Below, piece after piece: positions 17,718-26,168 of a DNA stretch of 64,000 nt; the first letter of the stretch is position 1, and every line of letters starts with the position of its first letter. This stretch comes from Skermanella stibiiresistens SB22 (GTDB lineage: Bacteria; Pseudomonadota; Alphaproteobacteria; Azospirillales; Azospirillaceae). Below the pieces are notes generated by a model. It did not search any database and was not told where the DNA came from. It was given only the letters and a program-made list of their open reading frames with translations. The DNA lies in NCBI RefSeq assembly GCF_000576635.1, contig NZ_AVFL01000007.1, forward strand, positions 124,001-188,000, read 5' to 3'. The position numbers were made by a program, and so were the translations under genes.

Positions 17718-18540
17718 GATGATGGTGTCTCGCGGGGTGTTCGCGCGCCTGGGCATCGGGCAGCGGTTGTGGAGCCGACGGCAGCGTGACCACGGCGCCG
17801 CCGCAGTCGTGGTGATGGTCGTGGCTGTGCTGGTAGACCGCCAGCGCCTCGGCGTGACGGCCGAACATCGCCAGGTATTCGGGATGCCGGCTGACATCCT
17901 CCGGGTGACCGGAGCAGCAGATATGGCGGTTGACGCAGACGACGGTGTCGGTCCGTGCCATCACCAGATGCAGGTCGTGGGAGACCAGCAGCACGCCGCA
18001 GCCGCGCGTCCGCCGGATTTCGGCGATCAGGTTGAACAGCTCGATCTGGCCATGGACGTCGACCGCCTGCACCGGCTCGTCCAGCACCAGGATGTCGGGC
18101 CGCCGCAGCAGCGCCCGCGCCAGCAGGACACGCTGAAGCTCGCCGCCGGACAGGGTCTGGACCGCGTCGTCGATCACGTGGGCGGCCCCGACCTCGTCCA
18201 GCACTTGCGACAGTTCCGCGCGGCCGACCTTCCGCCACAGGGTCAGGAACCGGCGCACGGTCAACGGCAAGGTGCGTTCGACCTGGAGACGTTGGGGCAT
18301 GTAGCCGACCGTCAGGCCGGGGCGCAGCCGGATGGAACCGGCGGACGGCTTGACCAGTCCCAGCACCGATTTGACCAGCGTGGTCTTGCCGGCACCGTTG
18401 GGGCCGATCAGCGTCACGATCTCGCCCGCGCCCACCGTGAGGTCGATGTCCTCCAGCACGGTGCGGCCGCCGAAGCTGACGCTCAGCCCGCGCACGGTGA
18501 CCAGGGGAGGCTGGGCCGGATGCTCTTGGATGGATGACAT
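17710..18540 (-). CDS. znuC: Zinc ABC transporter, ATPase ZnuC
   Basis: 276 residues. Walker A GPNGAGKT (46-53), signature LSGGE (130-134), Walker B LVLDEP (151-156) and switch His188 are intact. The protein hydrolyses ATP for ZnuB. After the ATPase core there is a C-terminal extension of about 40 residues that is unusually His-rich, with HSHDHHHDC at 238-246 and a final HHHHG. ZnuC extensions with histidines occur and may sense or buffer zinc. First gene of the znuCB operon, reading away from znuA across a Zur-like box. Confidence 0.95.
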   Translation of the reverse strand: MSSIQEHPAQPPLVTVRGLSVSFGGRTVLEDIDLTVGAGEIVTLIGPNGAGKTTLVKSVLGLVKPSAGSIRLRPGLTVGYMPQRLQVERTLPLTVRRFLTLWRKVGRAELSQVLDEVGAAHVIDDAVQTLSGGELQRVLLARALLRRPDILVLDEPVQAVDVHGQIELFNLIAEIRRTRGCGVLLVSHDLHLVMARTDTVVCVNRHICCSGHPEDVSRHPEYLAMFGRHAEALAVYQHSHDHHHDCGGAVVTLPSAPQPLPDAQAREHPARHHHHG

Positions 18541-18587
18541 TAAGGCGACGCCTCGGATTCCAAGCCGGTGAAGCCGGCTCTTGACAA

Positions 18588-18607
18588 TGTAATGTTATAA
18601 CAGAACA
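18588..18607. promoter_or_regulatory. Zur-type operator between znuC and znuA
   Basis: TGTAATGTTATAACAGAACA is centred on the dyad TGTTATAACA, matching the AT-rich GTTATAAC-type core of proteobacterial Zur boxes. It lies in the 136-bp divergent region between znuCB and znuA, next to a possible TTGACA at 18581. One site could repress both directions when zinc is plentiful. Confidence 0.65.
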
Positions 18608-18676
18608 GTTAGGGCTTCGTGAACATCCGATTATGCATCGCTGCTCCCACCCGTCCCGACCCATAGGTGCCAGTCC

Positions 18677-19693
18677 ATGAACGCCCCACGCGCGACAACA
18701 TCACTCCTGGCCGTGCTCGGCATGGCATTTTTTTCCGGTGCCGCATTCTCCGCCGAGCCGCCGAAGGTCCTGACGTCGATCAAGCCGATCCATTCGCTGG
18801 TCGCCGGCGTCATGCGGGGTGTGGCCGAGCCGGGCCTTCTGGTCAAGGGCGCCGCGTCACCCCACGCGTTCAGCCTGCGCCCCAGCGACGCCCGCGCGCT
18901 CGATCAGGCCGACTTGGTGTTCTGGGTGGGGGAGGATCTGGAGACCTTCCTGGAGAAGCCGATCGAGTCGCTGGGCAAGAAGGCGCATGTGGTCCCGCTG
19001 ATGGAGGCCCCGCGCGTCAAGCTGCTGCCCACCCGGGAGGGCGGCGCCTGGGAACCCCACGTCCACGAGGAGGGCGAGGAAAACGAGGAGCATGGGGAAC
19101 ACGCGGAGCACGCTGGGGCCGGGCATGACCACGATCACGACCACGGACACGGGCATGACCACCACGAGCATGGCGGCAAGGACGCCCATGTCTGGCTCGA
19201 TGTCGCCAATGCCCGCGCGATGGTCGCGGCGATCTCCGCGGAACTGGTCGAGCATGACGCCGCCAACGCCGAACGCTACAAGGCCAACGCCAAGGATCTG
19301 AGCGAGCGCCTGACCGCCCTGGACGCCGAACTCAAGACGACGCTCGAGCCGGTCAAGGATCGGCCCTATGTCGTCTTCCACGACGCCTACCACTATGTCG
19401 AGGCCCGCTACGGGCTCAACGCCGTCGGCGCCATCACGGTCAGTCCGGACCAGCGCCCCAGCGCCCAGCGCCTGAGCCAGCTTCGCGCCAAGATCTCCAG
19501 CCTGGACGCCACTTGCGTCTTCGCCGAGCCCCAGTTCGAACCGACCCTGGTCGGGACGGTGGTGGAGGGCACCAAGGCGCGGAAAGGCGTCCTCGACCCG
19601 CTCGGCGCCGACCTGCCCGACGGCCCGGATCTCTACTTCCAGCTCATGCGCGGCCTCGCCGGCTCGCTGGTCTCCTGCCTGAAGGCCGGTTGA
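18677..19693 (+). CDS. znuA: Periplasmic zinc-binding protein ZnuA
   Basis: 338 residues. A cleavable signal peptide ends near AFSAEPPK (about 26). Zn ligands of cluster A-I proteins are visible: His63 (SPHAF), His171 (HVWLD) and the His in VVFHDAYHY. Between the first two lies a long acidic, His-rich loop (about 128-166) with alternating HD and HE pairs, thought in ZnuA to capture or buffer Zn2+. It feeds ZnuBC. Divergent from znuCB with a shared Zur-like site. Confidence 0.96.
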   Translation: MNAPRATTSLLAVLGMAFFSGAAFSAEPPKVLTSIKPIHSLVAGVMRGVAEPGLLVKGAASPHAFSLRPSDARALDQADLVFWVGEDLETFLEKPIESLGKKAHVVPLMEAPRVKLLPTREGGAWEPHVHEEGEENEEHGEHAEHAGAGHDHDHDHGHGHDHHEHGGKDAHVWLDVANARAMVAAISAELVEHDAANAERYKANAKDLSERLTALDAELKTTLEPVKDRPYVVFHDAYHYVEARYGLNAVGAITVSPDQRPSAQRLSQLRAKISSLDATCVFAEPQFEPTLVGTVVEGTKARKGVLDPLGADLPDGPDLYFQLMRGLAGSLVSCLKAG

Positions 19694-19694
19694 G

Positions 19695-20291
19695 TCAGGG
19701 AGCGGCACCCGCCGCCTCGAAGGCGAGCAGGGCTTTCTTGAGGGGAACGCCCCAGCGGTAGTTGTGAGGGACGCCCGACTTCAGGACCACCCGGTGGCAC
19801 GGGATGACCAGGCTGATCGGGTTGCGCCCGACGGCGGCCCCGACGGCGCGTGGGGCTTCCGGCCGGCCGATCGAGCGCGCCAGTTCCTGATAGCTGGTGA
19901 CGTGGCCGAATGGGATGCGCAGCAGCGCTCGCCAGACCGTCATCTGGAACGCGGTGCCGCGCGCCACCAGCGGGATCGGATCGCCGGGGGTGCCGCCGAA
20001 ATCGAACGCGCGGGCGGCCATTCCGGCGGTCGCGGTGGGGTCCTCGGCGAGTTGGAAGCCCCGCCACTCCGCCTTGAGGATGTCGGCCGACGCCTGCTCG
20101 TCGCCGTCGACCACGAAGCTCAGCCAGCACAACCCGCGCGGCGTGGCCGCCAGCAGCGCCCGGCCGAACGGGCTGTCGTGCAGTCCCCAGCGGATGACCG
20201 GCCGGTCGGCCTCGCCGCCGTCGGCCATCGGTTCGATTTCCGGAAGCGGCGCGGCTTGGTGACGGCCGCCGTCCGTTCTGGCGTCGGGCAT
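19695..20291 (-). CDS. ogt: Methylated-DNA-[protein]-cysteine S-methyltransferase
   Basis: 198 residues. The acceptor motif PCHRV (Cys165) and the helix-turn-helix region with TVWRALLRIPFGHVTSYQELA are intact. The protein removes O6-alkyl groups from guanine in a single-use reaction. No Ada-type regulatory domain is present, so it is Ogt-like. The start at 20291 follows GGGGAGGATG, a strong ribosome-binding site; the frame runs open upstream. Its stop lies 1 base beyond the znuA stop, in convergent orientation. Confidence 0.93.
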   Translation of the reverse strand: MPDARTDGGRHQAAPLPEIEPMADGGEADRPVIRWGLHDSPFGRALLAATPRGLCWLSFVVDGDEQASADILKAEWRGFQLAEDPTATAGMAARAFDFGGTPGDPIPLVARGTAFQMTVWRALLRIPFGHVTSYQELARSIGRPEAPRAVGAAVGRNPISLVIPCHRVVLKSGVPHNYRWGVPLKKALLAFEAAGAAP

Positions 20292-20371
20292 GGCATCCTC
20301 CCCAGGGGTTTGGGTGGATGGTATGCCTCCGGACCAGCCGGCGGGCAAAGCCGAATCGCGCCGGACCTCAC

Positions 20372-20878
20372 TCAGTACCGGGGATCGGCTTTCCGGCAGC
20401 GGCCCAGCGCCTCGTTGAGCGCCTTGGCGAAGTCCAGGCGCTCCTCCGGCGACAGGAAGGCGCCGATGGTCAGGGTCTCGCCGTGGCTGGTCAGAGTCAC
20501 CTGGCTCTCGTGCTCGGGCGGATCGTCCATTGAGACGCGCAGCCAATAGGGCTGGAAGGTCCAGCTGCGGTCGTCGCCCTTCAAGCCGACGCGGTGGACC
20601 ACCAACTCGCGGTCGGTCAGGCGGACGGTCTCGTACATCTTGGCGCTGCCGTAGTTCCGGCGGAAGGCCCAGTAGACCAGCAGGATATCCAGCCCGAAGA
20701 AGCCGAAGATCGGCCAGGCGCCCTGCAACCAGAAGAAGCCACCCACCGTCAGGCTGATCGCCGAGAACACCGCCATGAAGATCACGAAACCGCGCCGCGA
20801 TAGGCTCCTGTGCGGATGCAGGACGGCGTCGAAGAAGATCTTCGGCTTTGCGGCGTCGTCTTGGATGATGGCGGTCAT
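20372..20878 (-). CDS. DUF2244 domain-containing membrane protein
   Basis: 168 residues. Two adjacent membrane helices (residues about 32-50 and 55-72) follow the typical PHRSLSRRGF start. The C-terminal cytoplasmic part contains VHRVGLKGDDRSWTFQPYW, the hallmark of DUF2244. In alphaproteobacteria this family is often encoded beside nth, as here (nth diverges 100 bp away). The function is unknown; a link to nth is only positional. Confidence 0.85.
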   Translation of the reverse strand: MTAIIQDDAAKPKIFFDAVLHPHRSLSRRGFVIFMAVFSAISLTVGGFFWLQGAWPIFGFFGLDILLVYWAFRRNYGSAKMYETVRLTDRELVVHRVGLKGDDRSWTFQPYWLRVSMDDPPEHESQVTLTSHGETLTIGAFLSPEERLDFAKALNEALGRCRKADPRY

Positions 20879-20977
20879 GGGACTAGGATATGATGCGTCC
20901 GGCGCGATGGTAAAGACCGATCGGTATGGATTGGCCGAGCCCGCGCGCGTGCCTTAACCAAGGGATCATCAGCGGAC

Positions 20978-21655
20978 ATGAAGCCCGCCGACATCGAGGA
21001 ATTCTTCACCCGTCTCGCCGCCGACAACCCGGCGCCCAAGACCGAGCTGGAATACGCCAATCCCTATACGTTGCTGGTCGCCGTGGTGCTGTCGGCCCAG
21101 GCGACCGACGTCGGGGTCAACAAGGCGACCGGCCCGCTGTTCAAGATCGTCCAGACGCCCCAGCAGATGATCGAGTTGGGCGAGGAGGAGCTTCGGCGCC
21201 ACATCAAGACGATCGGCCTGTTCAACACCAAGGCCAAGAACGTCATGAGGCTGTCCGAGATCCTGGTCGCCGAGCACGGTGGCGAGGTGCCGCGTAAGCG
21301 GAAGGAACTGGAGGCGCTGCCGGGCGTCGGCCGCAAGACCGCCAACGTCGTGATGAACGTGGCGTTCGGCCAAGTCACCATCGCGGTCGACACCCACATC
21401 TTCCGCGTCTCCAACCGCACCGGACTGGCGCGCGGCAAGACGCCGGAGGAGGTCGAGCGCAAGCTGCTGCGCTATGTCCATGCCCGCTGGAAGCCGCACG
21501 CCCACCATTGGCTGATCCTACACGGCCGCTACATCTGCAAGGCCCGCAAGCCCGACTGCCCCGCCTGCCCGGTCCGCGACCTCTGCGCCTTTCCGGACAA
21601 GACGACAGAACGGGAGATGCTGGAGGACCCGCCGGTCCCCGTCAGCGCCGGCTGA
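20978..21655 (+). CDS. nth: Endonuclease III (DNA glycosylase/AP lyase)
   Basis: 225 residues. The helix-hairpin-helix LPGVGRKTANVV carries the catalytic Lys120, and Asp138 follows in VDTHIFRVSNR, at the same numbers as in E. coli Nth. The 4Fe-4S cluster ligands are Cys187, Cys194, Cys197 and Cys203 in the expected C-x6-C-x2-C-x5-C pattern. It removes oxidised pyrimidines and cleaves the abasic site in base excision repair. Full length. Confidence 0.97.
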   Translation: MKPADIEEFFTRLAADNPAPKTELEYANPYTLLVAVVLSAQATDVGVNKATGPLFKIVQTPQQMIELGEEELRRHIKTIGLFNTKAKNVMRLSEILVAEHGGEVPRKRKELEALPGVGRKTANVVMNVAFGQVTIAVDTHIFRVSNRTGLARGKTPEEVERKLLRYVHARWKPHAHHWLILHGRYICKARKPDCPACPVRDLCAFPDKTTEREMLEDPPVPVSAG

Positions 21656-21787
21656 CCGGCAGAATCGTTCCGGTGCCGCGAGGCTACTGGGTAGGTTTTG
21701 CCGAGCGGCGAGAGCCGAATGCCGGTGGATGGCGGGTCATCGGGTTTGGCACGATGCTTGCTAAAGGGATGGGCAGGAGGCCATGAC

Positions 21788-22819
21788 ATGTCCATCGATA
21801 CCCTGACCGTCCCATCGACCCCGTATCCGCCCAGCGACGCCGCCACGCGCCGGACCGCCGCGCAGGCTGCTCCCAAGAATTGGGAGACCCCGATACAGAG
21901 TGGGAACGCCGAGAACGAGGTGCCGGACACGGGTACGGTCGACATGTCCTTCTGGGATTTCGTCGATATCGTCAATCCGCTCCAGCATATTCCAGTGGTG
22001 AGCACGATCTATCGCGAGATGACGGGAGACAGCATCAAAGGGGTATCCCGGATCATCGGCGATGGGCTCTATGGCGGCGTCATCGGGCTGGTGGCGGGCA
22101 TCGGCAGCGCCATCATCGCGGAAACCACCGGCAAGGACCCCGGCGAGCATATGATGGCGATGCTCAACGGGACGGATGACGGGAAGCCGTCCGATGGCAC
22201 CACCATGCTCGCCGAGGCGGAGAAGCCCCCGGCGGCGACTACTGGGACGGAGGCGGCGAAAATCCCGGCTCCGGCCCCCACCTCTTCCCCCGCCGTTCCC
22301 CAGGTCATGGCCGAGGCGGCGCCAGCGGGAGAGGTGCTGATGCCGATGGCGGCGGCCCCGGCGGCCACCGGAGCCCGGCGCCTGGGAGAGGCGGAAACCA
22401 AGTTCTTCGCCGTACCCAAGCGCACTCCTGGCTTGGTGCCCAAGGCGCTGCCGCCGGTCGCTCCGGGTCCGGGCGCCAATCTCGAGAAGGCTCCGGTCCA
22501 GCGCGCCGCGGCCCATCTGGCATCGACCCAGGCGGCCGAGAAGCCGACCGTCGTACCCGTGGCGGCTCCGGTCGGAACCCCGGCGACGGCCCAGATGGCC
22601 GAAGCCGCCGGTCAGGCGCGGAATGGCGCCTGGCCGCCCGGAGGATCGGCGCAGATCCCGCCGGAACTCGTCGCCGACATGATGATGAGCGCGCTGGACA
22701 AGTACCGTCAGGGAGCCAAGACGGGCACCTCGTCGATGCCGCCGTCGGGTACTGGTATGGGCATTGGAATGGGCAGGAGCGCCCCGGCCACGGCCGGCGC
22801 CGCCCGCGCGGCCTATTGA
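21788..22819 (+). CDS. Ala/Pro-rich protein of unknown function
   Basis: 343 residues. Not recognised as a named family. A short structured region at about 52-115 (FWDFVDIVNPLQHIPVVSTI, YREMTGDSIKG, then a Gly-rich hydrophobic GVIGLVAGIGSAII) is followed by about 230 residues of low-complexity Ala/Pro/Thr sequence and a short C-terminal helix (PPELVADMMMSALDKYRQG) ending in a Gly/Met tail. The hydrophobic Gly-rich segment might touch a membrane. A textbook AGGAGG 7 bases before the ATG and good codon use support expression. Similar proteins seem to occur in Azospirillum relatives (memory, not searched). Confidence 0.75.
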   Translation: MSIDTLTVPSTPYPPSDAATRRTAAQAAPKNWETPIQSGNAENEVPDTGTVDMSFWDFVDIVNPLQHIPVVSTIYREMTGDSIKGVSRIIGDGLYGGVIGLVAGIGSAIIAETTGKDPGEHMMAMLNGTDDGKPSDGTTMLAEAEKPPAATTGTEAAKIPAPAPTSSPAVPQVMAEAAPAGEVLMPMAAAPAATGARRLGEAETKFFAVPKRTPGLVPKALPPVAPGPGANLEKAPVQRAAAHLASTQAAEKPTVVPVAAPVGTPATAQMAEAAGQARNGAWPPGGSAQIPPELVADMMMSALDKYRQGAKTGTSSMPPSGTGMGIGMGRSAPATAGAARAAY

Positions 22820-22850
22820 CCAGGACCCCGAAGCGGCATAGGAAAAGTCG

Positions 22851-23348
22851 ATGGATATTCAGGTCTCGAGGGATGGCACGCTGAGCTGGCCCGGCGGCGC
22901 CTTCCGCTGCGCGCTGGGCCGCGGCGGCATCCGCGCCGACAAGCGGGAGGGTGATGGCGCCTCCCCGGTCGGCCGGTTTCCCCTGCGGCGCGTGCTCTAT
23001 CGCGCCGACCGGATGGCGGCGCCGGTCACCAGATTGCCGGTGGCGCCGATCGCGGCGGACGATGGCTGGTGCGACGCTCCCGCCGATCCCGCCTACAACC
23101 AGCCGGTCAAGCTGCCCTTCGCCGCCAGCCACGAGGAGATGTGGCGCGGCGACGGTCTCTATGACGTGGTCGTGGTGATCGGCCACAACGACGATCCGAT
23201 CGTCCCGGGCGAGGGCAGCGCCGTCTTCATGCATGTCGCGAAGCCGGACTACGAGCCGACCGCCGGCTGCGTGGCGCTGGCCCTGTCCGACCTGCTGACC
23301 CTGCTCAGGGACTGCCGGCCCGGCGACGCGCTGTCGATCTCCGGCTAG
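22851..23348 (+). CDS. L,D-transpeptidase (YkuD) family protein
   Basis: 165 residues. The YkuD core includes the catalytic pair His128 (FMHVAK) and Cys140 in PTAGCVALALSDL; the usual motif is HGxx...SxGCxR/A. Such enzymes make 3-3 peptidoglycan crosslinks or attach lipoproteins. No signal peptide or membrane anchor is visible at the N-terminus, which is unusual for an enzyme of the periplasm but seen in this short YkuD subgroup. The ATG has GGAAAA upstream and is 31 bases after the preceding gene, suggesting an operon. Confidence 0.87.
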   Translation: MDIQVSRDGTLSWPGGAFRCALGRGGIRADKREGDGASPVGRFPLRRVLYRADRMAAPVTRLPVAPIAADDGWCDAPADPAYNQPVKLPFAASHEEMWRGDGLYDVVVVIGHNDDPIVPGEGSAVFMHVAKPDYEPTAGCVALALSDLLTLLRDCRPGDALSISG

Positions 23349-23358
23349 TGTCGGAGGC

Positions 23359-24081
23359 TCATTCTTTCGGCTGGCGGACGCCGAAGATGGCGGTGCCGAC
23401 CCGGACATGGGTGGCGCCGAAGCGGACCGCCGTCTCGTAATCGCCGCTCATGCCCATGCTGATCACGGGCAGGCCGTGCCGCTTGGCGAGATCGGCCAGC
23501 AGCGCGAAATGGAGCGCCGGCTCCTCGTCCGCCGGCGGGATGCACATCAGGCCGGCGATGGGCAAGCCGTACTCGGTCCGGCAGGTCTCCAGGAAGGCCT
23601 CGACCTCCTCGGGCGGGATGCCAGCCTTCTGCGGCTCGGCACCGGTGTTGACCTCGACATAGCAGCTGATCCGGCGGCCCTGCTTGGTCATCTCCTCGGC
23701 CAGGGCCTTGGCGAGCTTCGGCCGGTCGACCGTCTCGATCACGTCGAACAGGGCGACCGCCTCCTTGACCTTGTTGGTCTGGAGCGGGCCGATCAGGTGA
23801 AGCTCGATATCTGGATAACGCTCACGCTGGGCCGGGAACTTGGCCTTGGCCTCCTGAACCCTGTTCTCGCCGAACACCCTTTGGCCGGCGGCCAGCGCCG
23901 CCTCCAGCTTCTCGATCGGCTGGACCTTGCCGACGGCGACCAGCGTGACCTCCGCCGGATCGCGTCCCGCCTTGCCGGCGGCCTCGGCGATAGCGTGACG
24001 GACGGCGGCCAGGTTGGCGGCGATGTCGGTGGGAGCGTCCGGCGGTGTGGCGTCGGGCGTCGCTGTGTCGGTGGTCATCAT
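23359..24081 (-). CDS. YggS family pyridoxal-phosphate homeostasis protein (PLPBP)
   Basis: About 240 residues. The alanine-racemase-like single-domain fold shows LVAVGKVQPIEKLEAA with the PLP-binding Lys, FGENRVQEA, LHLIGPLQTNK, and the C-terminal phosphate-binding MGMSGDYETAVRFGATHVRVGTAIFG. Members have no known catalysis but maintain free PLP and amino-acid balance. The start is taken as the ATG pair at 24081/24078, giving a slightly long N-terminus rich in Thr/Ala/Pro. Convergent with the L,D-transpeptidase gene. Confidence 0.93.
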   Translation of the reverse strand: MMTTDTATPDATPPDAPTDIAANLAAVRHAIAEAAGKAGRDPAEVTLVAVGKVQPIEKLEAALAAGQRVFGENRVQEAKAKFPAQRERYPDIELHLIGPLQTNKVKEAVALFDVIETVDRPKLAKALAEEMTKQGRRISCYVEVNTGAEPQKAGIPPEEVEAFLETCRTEYGLPIAGLMCIPPADEEPALHFALLADLAKRHGLPVISMGMSGDYETAVRFGATHVRVGTAIFGVRQPKE

Positions 24082-24283
24082 GACGGCAGTTTTCGCCCAT
24101 GCGGCGGGAAACGGCAAGGCTGAACCGGCGCGGAGATTCTCCAATCCAGGCGAGCCGGTCCCACGTCCCGGGATGGATCGAGGCGCATCGGTGTGATATC
24201 GGATCCATCCGTGTTCCGAACACCGACGCCCGCGTCAGACTGGAGCGGGCGGCAACCAAGCCCCGAGCGCGAGGAAACAGACC

Positions 24284-25480
24284 ATGCCAGAGACGATATC
24301 AAGCTTGGCCGATATCCTGTATCCGCTGACGCCGGAGGAATTCTTCCGCGACTATCATGGCCGGAAGCCGGTGCATATTCCCGGCGACGGCGCCAAGCTC
24401 GCCTCGGTGATGGATTGGAAGACGCTGTCGGGACTGCTCGGCCAGTCCGGCCTATGGTCGTCGAAGTCGCTGCAACTGGTGCTCGACACCCGCATCCTGG
24501 ACGCTGGCGACTATTGCCGGCCCGGACTGGACCGGGAGGGGCGCGAGGCGATGATGGCCGACCTGCAAAAGGTCGGCGTCTGGCTGAGGCGCGGCGCCTC
24601 GCTGGTCTGCAACGACATCGACAGCCTGACCCCCGGCCTGAAGGCGACGGCCAACGCGCTGGAGCAGGGCGTCGGCGGCAAGGCCCAGGGCAATCTCTAT
24701 TGCTCGTGGCAAGCCCATCAGGCGTTCGGCAGCCATTTCGACACCCACGATGTCTACGCCCTGCATGTCGAGGGCGAGAAGACATGGCGGATCTACCAGC
24801 GCCATTTCGAGGACCCGATCGCCCATCCCTACTTCAAGAGCCTGGGCCAGGACTTCCACGACAAGCACAAGGGTCCGATCAGCCTGGAAGTCACGCTGAA
24901 GCCGGGCGACGTGCTGTACCTGCCGCGCGGCTGGTACCACGACGCGCTGGCGTCCGGCCAGACCAGCGTCCACATCGCCTTCGGCCTGACATCGGTGATC
25001 GGGCTGGACCTGATCTCGATGCTGTTCGAGCGGGCGGTCCAGGACCCGCTGTTCCGCAAGACCGTGCCCTCACCCGATCAGGGGCCCGATCAAGCCATGG
25101 CCGACCATCTGGCGGCCTTAGGTGCCCGAGTCGCCGAGTTCGTGCGCGAGCCAGCCGTGGTGCGGCAGTTCGCCGCCTTCATGCGCGGATACCATTATGA
25201 CCGCGGCACGCTGAACCTGCCGGACGACGCGCTGGCCAAGCGCTGGCGCCGCCGCAACGCGAACCTCAAGGTGACGCGCGGGGCCAATGGCTGGCAGTTG
25301 GGCGACGACCGCCGCGCCGTGCCGATCCCGCCCGGAGTCGAGGGCCCGGTGTCGTGGGTCATCTCCCGCGAGAGCTTTAGCGAATCGGAGTTCGCCGCGG
25401 CGCACCCGAGCCTGAACGAGACCGCGCGGCGTCAGTTGCTGACGGAGTTGGGCAACATGAAGGTGGTCGAGGTGGCGTGA
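24284..25480 (+). CDS. JmjC/cupin-4 domain 2-oxoglutarate-dependent oxygenase
   Basis: 398 residues. The double-stranded beta-helix contains HFDTHDVY (His151 and Asp153 as two of the Fe2+ ligands) preceded by NLYCSWQAHQAFGS, and PRGWYHDA (His219) and SVHIAFG (His230), one of which is the third ligand. This is the arrangement of ribosomal-oxygenase-type JmjC proteins (YcfD/RoxA, MINA, NO66), which hydroxylate ribosomal proteins. Whether this one does so is unproven. AGGAAA precedes the ATG. Its stop codon directly abuts the stop of the Doc-like gene on the other strand. Confidence 0.85.
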   Translation: MPETISSLADILYPLTPEEFFRDYHGRKPVHIPGDGAKLASVMDWKTLSGLLGQSGLWSSKSLQLVLDTRILDAGDYCRPGLDREGREAMMADLQKVGVWLRRGASLVCNDIDSLTPGLKATANALEQGVGGKAQGNLYCSWQAHQAFGSHFDTHDVYALHVEGEKTWRIYQRHFEDPIAHPYFKSLGQDFHDKHKGPISLEVTLKPGDVLYLPRGWYHDALASGQTSVHIAFGLTSVIGLDLISMLFERAVQDPLFRKTVPSPDQGPDQAMADHLAALGARVAEFVREPAVVRQFAAFMRGYHYDRGTLNLPDDALAKRWRRRNANLKVTRGANGWQLGDDRRAVPIPPGVEGPVSWVISRESFSESEFAAAHPSLNETARRQLLTELGNMKVVEVA

Positions 25481-25918
25481 TCAGGAAACGTCGTCGATCG
25501 CGTAAGAGTGGTCCGCCACCCAATCCCGGAACTCCTGTTCCGGCAAGGAGCCGCTGGCCAAATTCAACACGCGGTCGGCGGCTTCCCGTTCGGTGGTGTC
25601 AAGTTCGAACCCGTTGAGGCCGAGTGCCAGCCCCAGCGCCAGGAACGCGGCACGCTTATTTCCGTCGATGAAAGGACGGCTCCGGCAAATGCTGGCGCAA
25701 AGCGCCGCCGCCAGATCGAAGATCGTCAGCCTTTCGTCGGCATAGGCGATGAGTTGATAAGGCCGCGCCATCGATGCCTCCAGCGCTCCGAGGTCACGGA
25801 TACCCGGTGTGCCACCATGCTCGGCCAGCAATTCATCATGAAATTCCAGGATAACTTGCAAAGGCGGATTGACGTATTTCCGGCCTTGTATCGTGGCTTC
25901 TTGGACAGCGTCGATCAT
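25481..25918 (-). CDS. doc: Doc/Fic family protein with altered catalytic motif (death-on-curing type)
   Basis: 145 residues, the size of chromosomal Doc proteins. The Fic-fold core is clear: GIRDLGALEASMARP, FDLAAALCASICRSRPFIDGNKRAAF and the C-terminal helices. Doc uses HxFx(D/N)xNK to phosphorylate EF-Tu. Here the motif reads RPFIDGNKR, so the position of the essential His (His66 in phage P1 Doc) is Arg81, encoded by CGT. The rest of the motif is intact. The toxin may therefore be inactive or use another mechanism. The gene overlaps the antitoxin by 4 bases (ATGA) and is second in the pair. Confidence 0.85.
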   Translation of the reverse strand: MIDAVQEATIQGRKYVNPPLQVILEFHDELLAEHGGTPGIRDLGALEASMARPYQLIAYADERLTIFDLAAALCASICRSRPFIDGNKRAAFLALGLALGLNGFELDTTEREAADRVLNLASGSLPEQEFRDWVADHSYAIDDVS

Positions 25919-26139
25919 TTTGAGAGAATCGCCATCGTACGACGATATCGAGCGGCGAATCGTCGGCCAATATCCAGGGCCGCATTATAGCTGTCATCGA
26001 CTCTGGTGATCTCGAGCCGCCCATCACGAACCTCGATCCCGACCTCGTCACCACGTTGGAGATCAGCCGCAGAGAGGACATCGCGCGGAATCGTCAATCC
26101 GGTCGAATTGCCGATCTTGGTCAGTTTGGTCGTGTGCAT
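25915..26139 (-). CDS. AbrB/MazE-type antitoxin of the Doc-like pair
   Basis: 74 residues. The first half is a SpoVT-AbrB swapped-hairpin domain (LTKIGNSTGLTIPRDVLSAA, then GDEVGIEVRDGRLEI). The C-terminal 25 residues are basic and likely bind the toxin's Fic fold. The start at 26139 follows GAGGCG at a good distance; a longer GTG/ATG start at 26166 would add nine residues. It is the first gene of the two-gene unit and is likely the autorepressor acting at the repeats just upstream. Confidence 0.85.
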   Translation of the reverse strand: MHTTKLTKIGNSTGLTIPRDVLSAADLQRGDEVGIEVRDGRLEITRVDDSYNAALDIGRRFAARYRRTMAILSK

Positions 26140-26168
26140 GGTCGCCTCGCGGGTTGCTTGCCCCATTT

